The translations under genes were made by a program, and so were the position numbers. DNA of 64,000 bases. Source: Rikenellaceae bacterium. Lineage in GTDB: Bacteria; Bacteroidota; Bacteroidia; Bacteroidales; Rikenellaceae. Within the stretch, counting starts at the first letter, position 1. Every line of letters starts with the position of its first letter. Positions 27,232 to 35,786 of the stretch are shown in pieces. The notes beneath the pieces were generated by a model. It was not told where the DNA came from. It saw nothing but the letters and a program-made list of their open reading frames with translations, and ran no database searches. The DNA lies in contig SUZK01000001.1 in assembly GCA_015059955.1 (NCBI GenBank), positions 282,415 to 346,414 of the forward strand. Direction: 5' to 3'.

Positions 27232-28326
27232 TTACTGTACATCAAAGTTGTTTTCGTATCCTTCATCTTCGCCCTTTGCCCACTCTTCAACCGTAACCTT
27301 GAAGAGTATCTCCTCCTTGTTGTCACCGAGGTCGAGTGTGTAGGTGTATATATTACCTGGCATCCACTCTGAAACGTGACTTGTCGATAGCGAGAATTGC
27401 GCCGACTGCACTCTGTTACCATTCCATGAGTATGTCACACTAATCTTAATATCCTTGCTGTCGGAACTCTTTAGCACCTGAGGTATGACCATATATGGAC
27501 CACCGATTTGCGACTGGTAGTTGATATCGTCGGGTACGCGCTTTTCGAGGTTTATTATTAGGTCGCCATTGTTGCTGGTTGTCCAGTTAGAGCAGGTGAT
27601 ATAGTCCTGTCCGTTGTTGCCTGACGAATACTCCTCGAAGGTGTCGGCAACGCTGCTGAACGAGCCCTCCTTGTCGAGGCCGTGAAGCGTGATGCTGTGG
27701 ATAACCAAGTCGCGGTGCGACTGATGTAGACGGAACTTAACCGCTGCAAAAGGGTGAACAAAGCGCAACTTCACAGAGCCACCATTTTTACTCTGGTCGA
27801 AGTTCGTTGCAAAGACAAACTCCTGCTTGGCGTGTTCAGCCTCGCGCTCTGCCTCTGTGCGGTCGTTAATCTCCGACTGTGCTACGGCATTGAAGCTCGT
27901 CATGTTTGTCGCAGGGTCAAACGCTACGTCGCTAATGGCTGCTGCGCACTTCGTTAGAATACGTGGCATATACGCCATGAAGTCCACCTCGCCATCGGGC
28001 CAGTAGAAGTCAATTAGGTAGTCTTGGTTGACCACATCACGGAAACGCCAGCGGGCAACTCCATCGTCGGGTACGAAGTAGTATACCCACGCGTCGGTGA
28101 AATAGGGGGCGTTCAGAGACGAGAGGTATGCGCTGAGCGCAAACTCACCCTGTGCGATTATGTCGTCCGATGAGTTTAACATATTGGAGCGAGTAGATGC
28201 TGTGGGCATCGCTACAACCTCCAACTCGATAGTTTCATTTTGTGTTGCAGGCAGACTACTATCACTCTTAGTGCATGATATAGCCCCCAGCAACGCAATG
28301 AGTATATATATAGGCCATCTTTTCAT
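27232..28326 (-). CDS. Fimbrillin-family lipoprotein
   Basis: This 364-residue lipoprotein has lipobox SC at about C18 and a STRSNM site near 44-49. Fimbrillin-like features are DFYWPDGEVDFMAYMPR, VKLRFVHPFAAVKFRLHQSH and a C-terminal strand ending KVTVEEWAKGEDEG. These match the general Bacteroidales fimbrillin (Fimbrillin_like) pattern. The gene is 14 bases after the DUF6562 gene and 5 bases before the next, so it is co-translated. Its position in the fibre is unknown. Confidence 0.78.
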   Translation of the reverse strand: MKRWPIYILIALLGAISCTKSDSSLPATQNETIELEVVAMPTASTRSNMLNSSDDIIAQGEFALSAYLSSLNAPYFTDAWVYYFVPDDGVARWRFRDVVNQDYLIDFYWPDGEVDFMAYMPRILTKCAAAISDVAFDPATNMTSFNAVAQSEINDRTEAEREAEHAKQEFVFATNFDQSKNGGSVKLRFVHPFAAVKFRLHQSHRDLVIHSITLHGLDKEGSFSSVADTFEEYSSGNNGQDYITCSNWTTSNNGDLIINLEKRVPDDINYQSQIGGPYMVIPQVLKSSDSKDIKISVTYSWNGNRVQSAQFSLSTSHVSEWMPGNIYTYTLDLGDNKEEILFKVTVEEWAKGEDEGYENNFDVQ

Positions 28327-28340
28327 TGTCGCTAACTCTA

Positions 28341-29330
28341 TTATATGCCTGGAACAATTCCTGGGATTAACACCTCACCACCATTGCCCCACTCGGTAAC
28401 GCTAATATTGCTCTCGCCAAAGTTAATCTTCTCGTCACCAGTGAGAATATTTCCTCTAATGGTTGTTATTCTGTTGCTCATCACCGAAACATTCTCGGCG
28501 ATGTATCTCTTATTCATTATAGGGTACGACACGCCCTCCTCGTAGAAGGCGAACGTTAGACTTATCTTGTCATCTACGGCGAAGAAGTAGTCGGTGAATA
28601 GAGTGTAGCTCTCCTCTGTATCTGCTGTATAGCTCATTATTGTGTACTCGTGCACCTTGTCTGCGACAGTTGCTGCGGCAGCCTTGCCAGTCTTGGCGTT
28701 GAATGCTGCACGGTGGCTCGACGTATATGTAATTAATCCCTTGACGGGTGTTGCCAATGCCTCGGCCTTGTCGGTAGCCACGATACGTAGCTTGGCAAAG
28801 GGGCGTGTTAGGCTGATATTAACATTGCCACCTGTGAAGTTCTCTTTGATTGTGAAGCCAGTGAAGGCGTCGCGACTCTCGTCCATAGCATTCCATTCGC
28901 CCTTGAGAGTGATGTTCTCAAGAGACTCAGGGTTCTTGGTGTTATAGTGGTTGTCTATATCCTTTTTGCCCTCGGTTACAACATCTGCCCACACAACAAA
29001 GCGGTAGTCACGGTTGGGGATGAGCTCTGGGGTAAACTCCACATTAGGCTCGTCGCTGTATGTTACATACTTGGTCACAGCCACGTCATCCATATATATC
29101 TGCATGATATATCGCATAGTTACATTGTCATTGTCGCTACCCAATACACCATTTACGAATACACCCTCAGCACTATCTACGCCTGCAGCACGCGTCTCGT
29201 CTACCGAGACTCGAATAGATGTTCTTGTTGGCTCGTTGAGAGACACATCCAGCGCCCCATTGTCGTTGGGCTCTTTGTCGCATCCTGCAAGCGCTACTGA
29301 TAGTGTTAATATGGCAAATAGCTTTCTCAT
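28341..29330 (-). CDS. DUF6562-type fimbrillin-like lipoprotein (copy B)
   Basis: This 329-residue lipoprotein (lipobox AGC at about C17; DETRAAGVD near 43-51) shares clear motifs with the gene upstream: NDNVTMRYIMQIYMDD, then LIPNRDYRFVVWADVV, then SLTRPFAKLRIVATD. I recognise this pattern as DUF6562, found in Bacteroidales surface operons. It is a tandem paralogue of the 29496-30539 product and shorter in the linker regions. The start at 29330 is chosen for the signal peptide. A 165-base gap with a strong hairpin separates it from copy A, while all later genes are tightly packed. Confidence 0.78.
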   Translation of the reverse strand: MRKLFAILTLSVALAGCDKEPNDNGALDVSLNEPTRTSIRVSVDETRAAGVDSAEGVFVNGVLGSDNDNVTMRYIMQIYMDDVAVTKYVTYSDEPNVEFTPELIPNRDYRFVVWADVVTEGKKDIDNHYNTKNPESLENITLKGEWNAMDESRDAFTGFTIKENFTGGNVNISLTRPFAKLRIVATDKAEALATPVKGLITYTSSHRAAFNAKTGKAAAATVADKVHEYTIMSYTADTEESYTLFTDYFFAVDDKISLTFAFYEEGVSYPIMNKRYIAENVSVMSNRITTIRGNILTGDEKINFGESNISVTEWGNGGEVLIPGIVPGI

Positions 29331-29429
29331 TATCTTGTTGTTCAGTGTAGTCCAGAACATTTTTCTTGGTTATAGACATACGCTGTCTACGGCGTTGTGG
29401 GCACGCGCCCGAAAGAGAGTTATAGAGCA

Positions 29430-29458
29430 GGGTGGTAGGGTGTAGTCGCCTACCACCC
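29430..29458 (-). promoter_or_regulatory. Intercistronic hairpin after first operon gene
   Basis: GGGTGGTAGG (29430-29439) pairs with CCTACCACCC (29449-29458), and flanking ATAGAG/CTCTAT can extend the stem across a bulge. It lies 37 bases after the stop of copy A. There is no strong T tract on the minus strand, so it could be a leaky terminator or a 3'-end protector that raises expression of the first gene. Confidence 0.6.
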
Positions 29459-29495
29459 CATATCTCTATTTGTAGATTACTGTGTTATAATGATA

Positions 29496-30539
29496 TTAGC
29501 GGTTCTCTACTATCTCTGGTGTTGCAAAGTCACCATCGTTTGAAACCTCAACCTTGATAGCATAGTTGCCATCCTGAACAGTAAGGAACTTACCAGTGAT
29601 AGTTGTAAGTGTATTACGCTTTACTGGGATATCTGTTGTAAACTCAGTTGCCTTAATAAGTTCGTCTGCACCATCGTATACCTCCATTGTAAAGCCTACC
29701 TTATCAGTGCCGGTTGTGTCAGCGAAGAAGTAGTCTGTAAAGAGGGCCTTGCTTGCATTAGCAACATTCGAATCGTAGTTGGCAATCTCAAACGTATCGT
29801 GAGTCTTTTTGTGTGCATTATCAGCAGCAGTATATGTGCCTGTCATAGCGTTAAACTCGACACGATAAGGAGTTGTGTATACAATCTTCGCCTTTGTTGG
29901 AACAACACCAAGAGCATTTACAGCAGCCATATCCTCAGTGACTACACGGAGCTTAGCAAATGGACGGGTAAGAGTAACCTTGATGTCGTGTGCTCCATCG
30001 AGGTTGTCGGTTACAAAACCTGTGTATGCATCACGCATCTCATCCATTGCCTTCCAGTTCTCCGCGTAGATGGTAACATTGCGAAGTTGACCACTTGGAG
30101 TATCCTCGCTGATTACGCCTACGTTGTAAAGGTTATTTCCCCATGGCTGGCCCTCAGCAGAACGGGTTACAATATCTGCCCATACAACAAATGTGTAATC
30201 GCGGTCAGGAATCAAACGAGGATTAAATGACACGTTTCTATCATCGCTATACTGGATGTAGCGCTCATTTGATGGGCGGCCTGCTGCATCATAAATCTCA
30301 AGGATGTAACGCAATGTAACGTTGTCATTAGGTGCTCCCAAAAGGCCATTTGAGATAGCGCCTGCTGCACTGTTCGACCAGTCAGCTGCACGTGTCTCCT
30401 CAGCCTCTGGAGCGATAACATTAATAGTAAACTCGACAGCCTTGTCGCCATTAACTACGGCATCAATGCTCTCCTCGTTCTTTGTCTCACATGCTGCCAA
30501 ACCGAAGGCGAGCGCTGCGAAAATAAATAATTTCTTCAT
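29496..30539 (-). CDS. DUF6562-type fimbrillin-like lipoprotein (copy A)
   Basis: This is the first gene of the second surface operon: a 347-residue lipoprotein with lipobox AAC (about C17) and an EETRAADW processing-type site near 48-55. Core motifs are NDNVTLRYILEIYDAAG, LIPDRDYTFVVWADIV and TLTRPFAKLRVVTED. Codon use is more biased than in copy B, and the following hairpin gap suggests high expression, so this may be the main structural subunit; that is inferred from layout only. It could instead be a surface lipoprotein not built into a fibre. Confidence 0.8.
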   Translation of the reverse strand: MKKLFIFAALAFGLAACETKNEESIDAVVNGDKAVEFTINVIAPEAEETRAADWSNSAAGAISNGLLGAPNDNVTLRYILEIYDAAGRPSNERYIQYSDDRNVSFNPRLIPDRDYTFVVWADIVTRSAEGQPWGNNLYNVGVISEDTPSGQLRNVTIYAENWKAMDEMRDAYTGFVTDNLDGAHDIKVTLTRPFAKLRVVTEDMAAVNALGVVPTKAKIVYTTPYRVEFNAMTGTYTAADNAHKKTHDTFEIANYDSNVANASKALFTDYFFADTTGTDKVGFTMEVYDGADELIKATEFTTDIPVKRNTLTTITGKFLTVQDGNYAIKVEVSNDGDFATPEIVENR

Positions 30540-30591
30540 GTTTGAAAATTGTTAAATGTTAATAATTGTATTTTTTTGAATTTTTTTGTGA

Positions 30592-30639
30592 CAAATCTAT
30601 CGTTTCTATCACTCACGCCTCTTGTGTGCGCATGCGCAC
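30592..30639 (-). promoter_or_regulatory. Proximal promoter box and palindromic operator of second surface operon
   Basis: Minus-strand TAGATTTG (30599-30592) fits the -7 consensus 53 bases before the start codon. No TTG lies at -33; instead the perfect 14-bp palindrome GTGCGCATGCGCAC spans 30626-30639. A weak promoter with an overlapping palindrome suggests activator- or repressor-controlled expression. Confidence 0.55.
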
Positions 30640-30762
30640 CAGCCGTAGGCTATGGACAAAACAATTCTGGCCCACCACGGCGCTGTGATGGGATGTGTGG
30701 AAAATAGGAAAATTCCTCTGCTATTTAATGATTGGGCGTAACTATTTGATAATGTGCAAATT

Positions 30763-30772
30763 CCCCCCCCCC
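30763..30772. repeat. C10 homopolymer (G10 on minus strand)
   Basis: Ten Cs in a row lie upstream of the second surface operon, four bases on the minus strand after the first base of an ATG (30776-30774). With exactly ten Gs the minus frame 30776-30609 stays open for 55 codons; 9 or 11 Gs close it early. Such tracts mutate by slipped-strand mispairing. Confidence 0.7.
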
Positions 30773-30859
30773 TCATGGATTTTGAGCGGGTTAGCTAATG
30801 TAGAGTATGGCACCAATGCACACATCTTTAAATCTTAAAATAGGCTCTCTCTTAATATA

Positions 30860-30889
30860 CAAATATAATAATTTTAGTTTAACTAACAA
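30860..30889 (-). promoter_or_regulatory. Distal promoter upstream of homopolymer and surface operon
   Basis: On the minus strand, TTG (30889-30887), 19 bases and TATATTTG (30867-30860) form a full consensus promoter. A transcript from about 30853 would run through the G10 tract and into the DUF6562 operon, giving a leader of about 310 bases. Confidence 0.65.
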
Positions 30890-30988
30890 ACTCTATTTTG
30901 TGCGAGTTGAAGGTTTAGTGGACCAATATCTATACTTAGATGTGAAAAACAGGCTTCTATTTGGTCTATTTACGAATGGATGTGTTGC

Positions 30989-31020
30989 AAAAAAATAGCG
31001 ATATATGCTACTTATATCGC
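30989..31020 (-). terminator. Terminator after GH95 gene
   Basis: On the minus strand, GCGATATA (31020-31013) pairs with TATATCGC (31005-30998) and is followed by a run of seven Ts (30995-30989). It ends the lptB-to-GH95 gene run before the surface operon promoter. Bases 31021-31094 hold nothing I recognise. Confidence 0.75.
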
Positions 31021-31094
31021 ATGATATGTTGTTGTAAAAAGAGCCAAAAAAGGTTCAAAATGCGCAGTGATATGATATGCCGTAGTTATGGTAA

Positions 31095-33440
31095 CTACAT
31101 CGATATGCGTGTTCGGCGATTGCGTCGGCACTCGACACTTCGCTCGCGTCCATCGGCAGTGCGCACGGTGATAGTCTGGGTGCGGCCACTTTTGACCCAC
31201 GCCTCCAAGATTTGACCGTTGCTCCACCTGCACGACACCTCCAAATCGCCACGCGCCCTAAGGCCGCAGAACGCTCCCGACGACCATGCAGATGGGAGTG
31301 CTGGTAGGAGGGTTACGGTGCCATCGTGGCTCTGCACAAGCATCTCCATAATGCCTGCCGCACCGCCAAAGTTACCATCTATCTGGAATGGTGGGTGAGA
31401 GCAGAAGAGGTTAGGGTATGTGCCGCCGTGGTGTCTTCCGTCACTTATAGCGGGCTCGAGGAGTGCTCCGAGGAGCTTATGCGCCCTGTCACCGTCGCCG
31501 AGGCGTGCCCAGAAGCATATCTTCCATGCTCGTGACCACCCTGTGCCACCATCGCCACGCACATCGAGGGTGCGGCGTGCCGCCTCCATAAGCTCAGGGG
31601 TGTTGCGCGTAATCTGCGAGGCGGGGTATAGTCCGAAGAGGTGTGATACATGGCGGTGCTTAGGCTCTGCCTCGATATACTCCTCCATCCACTCCATAAT
31701 GCGCCCATCGGAAGCTATGCGCGTAGGCGCAAGGCGCTGAGAGGTAACCTTCAACCTCTCGACAAAGCTGTCGTCGTAGTCCAAGATATCGGCGGCAGCA
31801 ACAACAGCATTGAAGAGCTCGCGTGCTATCTGGTTATCCATCGTTGAGCCGAGGCATACGTGTGTCACAATGCCGTGCTCAGCATCCTCCTCATCCAGGT
31901 AGAAACCATTCTCGGGAGATGTCGTGGGTGCTGTGACAAGGTAGCCCGTGGCTGGGTGCTCAACAAGTATTGAGCATAGGAACTCGGCAGCGCCACGCAT
32001 AGTGGGGTATACCCTCGCGAGGTAGCTCTTGTCGAGAGTATATAGATAGTGCTCCCAGAGGTGGAGCGAGAGCCATGCCCCGCAGGTGTTTGTAGCACCC
32101 CACGATGGGTCCTCCGAGGGCGCGGTGAAGCCCCACGCATTAGCTAAGATATGTGCGCACCACCCCTCGCCATCGTAGAAGTGGCGTGCCGTATGCTTGC
32201 CAGATATGGATAGCTGCTCGGCATAGCGTGTCAGGGGGTCGATAAGTTCCGCAAGGTTACCCGTCTCCAAGGGCCAGTGGTTCATCTGCTGGTTGATATT
32301 CAGGTGCATATCGCCATTCCACGGACACCACGTACCGTTTGCCCAGATACCCTGCAAGTTGGGCGGTAGTACAGCGTCATATGCTGAGGCGATTAGTAGA
32401 TAGCGGCCATACTGAGCGTAGAGCGCCGCAAGAGGGGCATCCTCGCCGCCCGCAGCGTAGCGCGCAAGGCGCTCATCGGTAGTAATATCGGTAGGTTGCT
32501 CTCCAAGGTCGATGGTTACCCTGTCGAAGAGCTCGCGGTGTGCGGCGATATGGCGGCGGCGTAGGTGGTCGTATCCTCGGCGGTTGGACAATGCTCTATC
32601 TACGCTCTTCGTATACTCGGCATCGGCATAGTTCGTGGCTGCGGCTATAAGGATAGTTGCATCCGTTGCACCTTTTATTATCAGGCTGTTGCCATTCTCC
32701 TCAACAGCGCCATCACCCACTACGTGCAGACGTCCGTAGAACACCACACCCTCGCGTTCGCTACCACTTGGCAGCATGCCTCGTATCGCAATCTCGCCAT
32801 CCTTGACCTCGACATTCGCATCCTTGGGGCGTGATAGGCGCAGACGGTAGTCTGTGGGGCACTCCGCGATGAGGCGTATTACGGCGATGCCATCTGCCAT
32901 AGAGCAGAAGTATTCGCGCTCGTAGCGCCTGCCATCGCCAAGATATGATGTGCGTGCCACGCCCTCCGAGAGGCTTAGCTCGCGACGATAATCCTCGATG
33001 CTAAGTCTTTCAGCGTCAATATGGTCGATATGCAGGTCGGCGAACATCGAGTAGCTGCCATACTCAGGCGATGCCGAGCCACCACCCGAGCAGGTGAAGT
33101 AGCGATACATCATAATCTCGGCAGCGCGGTTGTCACCTCGGAGTAGCGCCTCGCGAATCTTGGGTAGCCACTGCGAAGCCTCGCTATTGTCGGTATGCTG
33201 CACCCCTCCTGCCCACATCGTGCCCTCGTTGAGGATGATATGGTCGGTAGCGATGTCGCCCGACATCATCATGCCCATACGGCCATTGCCCAAGGGTAGA
33301 TACTCCTCCCAGATGGTCGCCGCCTCGTCGTACCACAAACGTAGGTCGTCGTTGGGCGACAGAGGCTTAGCACCCCAGACACTATCGACAAAAGCGACGA
33401 TACCTATTAATAATATATAGACTCTCTTGGCAACACTCAT
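31095..33440 (-). CDS. GH95 family alpha-L-fucosidase-like glycoside hydrolase
   Basis: This 781-residue protein has an N-terminal signal peptide and the GH95 layout: an N-terminal beta-sandwich opening WEEYLPLGNGRMGMMMSG, a helical barrel and a C-terminal beta domain. Catalytic-region motifs are NINQQMNHWPLETGNL (the Asn cluster of inverting fucosidases), SPENGF and FQIDGNFGGAAGI (the conserved Asp). GH95 enzymes remove terminal alpha-1,2-fucose or alpha-galactose from host glycans or plant xyloglucan. It probably works in the periplasm. It stands 13 bases after recX, and no SusC/D pair is nearby, so it is outside a usual polysaccharide locus. Confidence 0.92.
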   Translation of the reverse strand: MSVAKRVYILLIGIVAFVDSVWGAKPLSPNDDLRLWYDEAATIWEEYLPLGNGRMGMMMSGDIATDHIILNEGTMWAGGVQHTDNSEASQWLPKIREALLRGDNRAAEIMMYRYFTCSGGGSASPEYGSYSMFADLHIDHIDAERLSIEDYRRELSLSEGVARTSYLGDGRRYEREYFCSMADGIAVIRLIAECPTDYRLRLSRPKDANVEVKDGEIAIRGMLPSGSEREGVVFYGRLHVVGDGAVEENGNSLIIKGATDATILIAAATNYADAEYTKSVDRALSNRRGYDHLRRRHIAAHRELFDRVTIDLGEQPTDITTDERLARYAAGGEDAPLAALYAQYGRYLLIASAYDAVLPPNLQGIWANGTWCPWNGDMHLNINQQMNHWPLETGNLAELIDPLTRYAEQLSISGKHTARHFYDGEGWCAHILANAWGFTAPSEDPSWGATNTCGAWLSLHLWEHYLYTLDKSYLARVYPTMRGAAEFLCSILVEHPATGYLVTAPTTSPENGFYLDEEDAEHGIVTHVCLGSTMDNQIARELFNAVVAAADILDYDDSFVERLKVTSQRLAPTRIASDGRIMEWMEEYIEAEPKHRHVSHLFGLYPASQITRNTPELMEAARRTLDVRGDGGTGWSRAWKICFWARLGDGDRAHKLLGALLEPAISDGRHHGGTYPNLFCSHPPFQIDGNFGGAAGIMEMLVQSHDGTVTLLPALPSAWSSGAFCGLRARGDLEVSCRWSNGQILEAWVKSGRTQTITVRTADGRERSVECRRNRRTRISM

Positions 33441-33453
33441 AGACGTCGGTAGT

Positions 33454-33984
33454 TTATAGATTCTCCCTCTGCTCTATATGCAGTTGCTCGAGGCACGCCA
33501 TGGCGGTGTCGTAGTCGTAGCCCAACGATAGGGCATAGCGCAGTAGCTTGCCGCGTAGCTCATACTCCGACGACGCCTTAGTTGTACGAAGCTTACGGCG
33601 TAGACGCTCCGCGAGGCGCTCGCGGTGAGTGTTGCCGTCATACTGGCTTATAATCTCCGTAATTATCTCGCGCTCAACACCCTTGGCTCGTAGCTGCATG
33701 GCGATTTTCTTAGGTCCCCAGCCCGATAGCGACGACTTCTCGCGGGCGTAGGCCTCGGCATAGCGGCGGTTCGATATAAAGCGCTGCGCTATAAGGGTGT
33801 CGACAACACCCTGGCGCTCACCCTCAGGTACACCCCACGTGCGCATAAGGCGCATGGCGTCGCCCGTAGACTTCTCTGCACGCGAACATAGGCGCATAAG
33901 GGCCTGGAGCGCCTGCTGGGCACTCTTCGTCTTACGCTCGCGTGGCGCAGGCGTCATCTCACTATCGAACTCGCTTTTGCGCAT
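33454..33984 (-). CDS. recX: Regulatory protein RecX
   Basis: This 176-residue RecX-type protein modulates RecA filaments. The three tandem helical repeats are visible (ALQALMRLCSRAEKS; YAEAYAREKSSLSGWGPKKI; RYALSLGYDYDTAMACL), including the GWGPKKIAMQLRAKG signature. Its start overlaps the prmC 3' end by 31 bases, indicating coupled translation. RecA is not in the window. The N-terminal extension of about 20 charged residues is not part of the fold; a later start is possible. Confidence 0.9.
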   Translation of the reverse strand: MRKSEFDSEMTPAPRERKTKSAQQALQALMRLCSRAEKSTGDAMRLMRTWGVPEGERQGVVDTLIAQRFISNRRYAEAYAREKSSLSGWGPKKIAMQLRAKGVEREIITEIISQYDGNTHRERLAERLRRKLRTTKASSEYELRGKLLRYALSLGYDYDTAMACLEQLHIEQRENL

Positions 33985-34808
33985 ATCATTCTTGGTTTAC
34001 CTCGGAAGTCCTCGCGGAGGATTATATCTGTGTAGCCCTCGCTGCGTAGCATCGCGCACATCTCGTTGCTAAGGCTTTCGTATATCTCGAAATATAGTAA
34101 TCCGTTGTCCTTTAATATCTTGCGTGATGTCTGCGCTATTGCGCGGTAGAAGATAAGTGGGTTGCTGTCGTCAACAAAGAGCGCCTCGTGTGGCTCGTAG
34201 TCGGTGACATTGGGACGCATAAGGGCGCTATCGCTATGGGGTATATATGGCGGATTTGACACCACTGCATCGAACCGCTCGTTAAAGAGTACGGAGAAGT
34301 CGGCGAGGGCATCGCCCTTGATGATATTAACCTGTGGCGCATGGCGCATGGCGTTGCGCTTGGCTACCGCTATGGCGTTGTCGTAGAGGTCGAAGGCGTG
34401 GATATGGCTGTCGCGAATGGTGCGTGCAAGGGCTATGGCTATACATCCCGACCCAGTGCAAGCGTCGAGTATCGTTGCCCCCGTGGGTGCGTTCTCTGCC
34501 ACCCACATAACAAGCTCCTCGGTCTCGGGACGCGGTATTAACACACTCTCGTCGACCTCTAAGCTCATATCCATAAAGTCGGCACTGCCAAGGATATACT
34601 GCACAGGTCGCCAACTCTTTAACTGCTCTTTGATAATGTCAAGACCCTCTATATTAAGCTCTTGGGTAGGCTCTACGATAAGGGCGTTGCGTGTGATGCC
34701 GCCCTTCGTGGTCACTATCATCTCGGCCACCTGGCGCGCCTCCACCTCGTCGTAGCACTCCATGGCTGCCGCCGTAAGCTCGTTGAGTATCTCGCGTCGT
34801 GTAGCCAT
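33954..34808 (-). CDS. prmC: Release factor glutamine N5-methyltransferase
   Basis: PrmC methylates the Gln of the GGQ motif of peptide-chain release factors. The 284-residue length is standard. The SAM-binding loop DACTGSGCIA is at 115-124 and the catalytic NPPY at 185-188; an N-terminal helical domain comes first, with RPVQYILG at 67-74. It starts directly after the aroC stop and overlaps recX at its end. Confidence 0.95.
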   Translation of the reverse strand: MATRREILNELTAAAMECYDEVEARQVAEMIVTTKGGITRNALIVEPTQELNIEGLDIIKEQLKSWRPVQYILGSADFMDMSLEVDESVLIPRPETEELVMWVAENAPTGATILDACTGSGCIAIALARTIRDSHIHAFDLYDNAIAVAKRNAMRHAPQVNIIKGDALADFSVLFNERFDAVVSNPPYIPHSDSALMRPNVTDYEPHEALFVDDSNPLIFYRAIAQTSRKILKDNGLLYFEIYESLSNEMCAMLRSEGYTDIILREDFRGKPRMICAKASSIVR

Positions 34809-35786
34809 CTATCTACGTAGTTTTAGCTCTGCAAGGGCATATGCCACCATAGCCTCGACAACTACCGCCGCACGGCGTGCTATGCAGGCGTCGTGGCGAC
34901 CGCCGATGGTGAGGGCCGAGATAGCCCCATCCTTGAAATTATAGGTGTGCTGCTCGCGTACAATGCTGGGTGTTGGCTTGATAGCCACGCGCAAGACAAT
35001 GTCGTTGCCATTTGTTATGCCGCCATTGATGCCTCCTTCGTTGTTAGTGGCCGTGTGACCCTCGGCATCAATTATGCGGTCGTTGCGCTCAGAGCCTCGC
35101 TTGGCACATCCGGCAAAGCCATCGCCAAACTCAACCCCCTTAACCGCTGGTATAGAGAAGAGTAAGTGCGCGATGATGCTCTCCGCAGAGTCGAAGAAAG
35201 GCTCGCCCAAAGAGCGTGGTATGCCCGTTGCGCGACACTCGATAACGCCACCTACCGAGTCACCCTTACGTGCAGCCTCGGCGATGGTCGCATCAAAGGT
35301 CGTGGGATTGTCGTTGCCACCAACGCTTATAAGCTCCGTGGTGAACGCCACCTCAGGTATAAGCTGCTTGGCAACAACGCCTGCTGCAACTAACGCTACG
35401 GTCATACGTCCCGAAGCGATGCCTCCGCCCGCCAAGTTGTACTCCTCACCATACTTTTGGCGCTGCACAAGGTCGGCATGCGATGGGCGCGGGTGCTCCA
35501 CAAGGTGCGAGTAGTCTGCCGAGCGTGTGTTGCTATTGTAGAATGTTATGCGTACTGGCGCTCCTGTGGTTTGGTTGTCCTCTAAGCCCTCGATGTGTGG
35601 TGTGTCGCTCTCGTGGCGTGTAGTCTCGCCATGTAGCTTGGGTCGACGTCTGTCGAGGTCGGCGGTAAATAGCTCTGCGGGTAGGTGCACGCCAGCGGGC
35701 ACTCCCTCGATAAGGATGCCAACACTGCTATCGTGCGACGCACCGAAGATGGTCATGCGTAGGCTCTGTCCAAAGTTGTTATTCAC
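34809..35786 (-). CDS. aroC: Chorismate synthase, short divergent form
   Basis: This enzyme would convert EPSP to chorismate using reduced FMN. Identified by FGASHDSSVGILIEGVPAG near the N terminus, RPSHAD, GGITNGNDIVLRVAIKPTPS and GGRHDACIARRA at the end. It is shorter (325 residues) than the usual 350-390, and the common FGESHG and GGGRSSARET motifs read FGASHD and GGGIASGRMT, a variant form. I chose the GTG start at 35786, which gives the family-like (M)NNNFGQSLRM and overlaps the aroA stop by 8 bases; a TTG at 35810 is also open. It follows aroA, the preceding pathway step. Confidence 0.88.
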   Translation of the reverse strand: MNNNFGQSLRMTIFGASHDSSVGILIEGVPAGVHLPAELFTADLDRRRPKLHGETTRHESDTPHIEGLEDNQTTGAPVRITFYNSNTRSADYSHLVEHPRPSHADLVQRQKYGEEYNLAGGGIASGRMTVALVAAGVVAKQLIPEVAFTTELISVGGNDNPTTFDATIAEAARKGDSVGGVIECRATGIPRSLGEPFFDSAESIIAHLLFSIPAVKGVEFGDGFAGCAKRGSERNDRIIDAEGHTATNNEGGINGGITNGNDIVLRVAIKPTPSIVREQHTYNFKDGAISALTIGGRHDACIARRAAVVVEAMVAYALAELKLRR

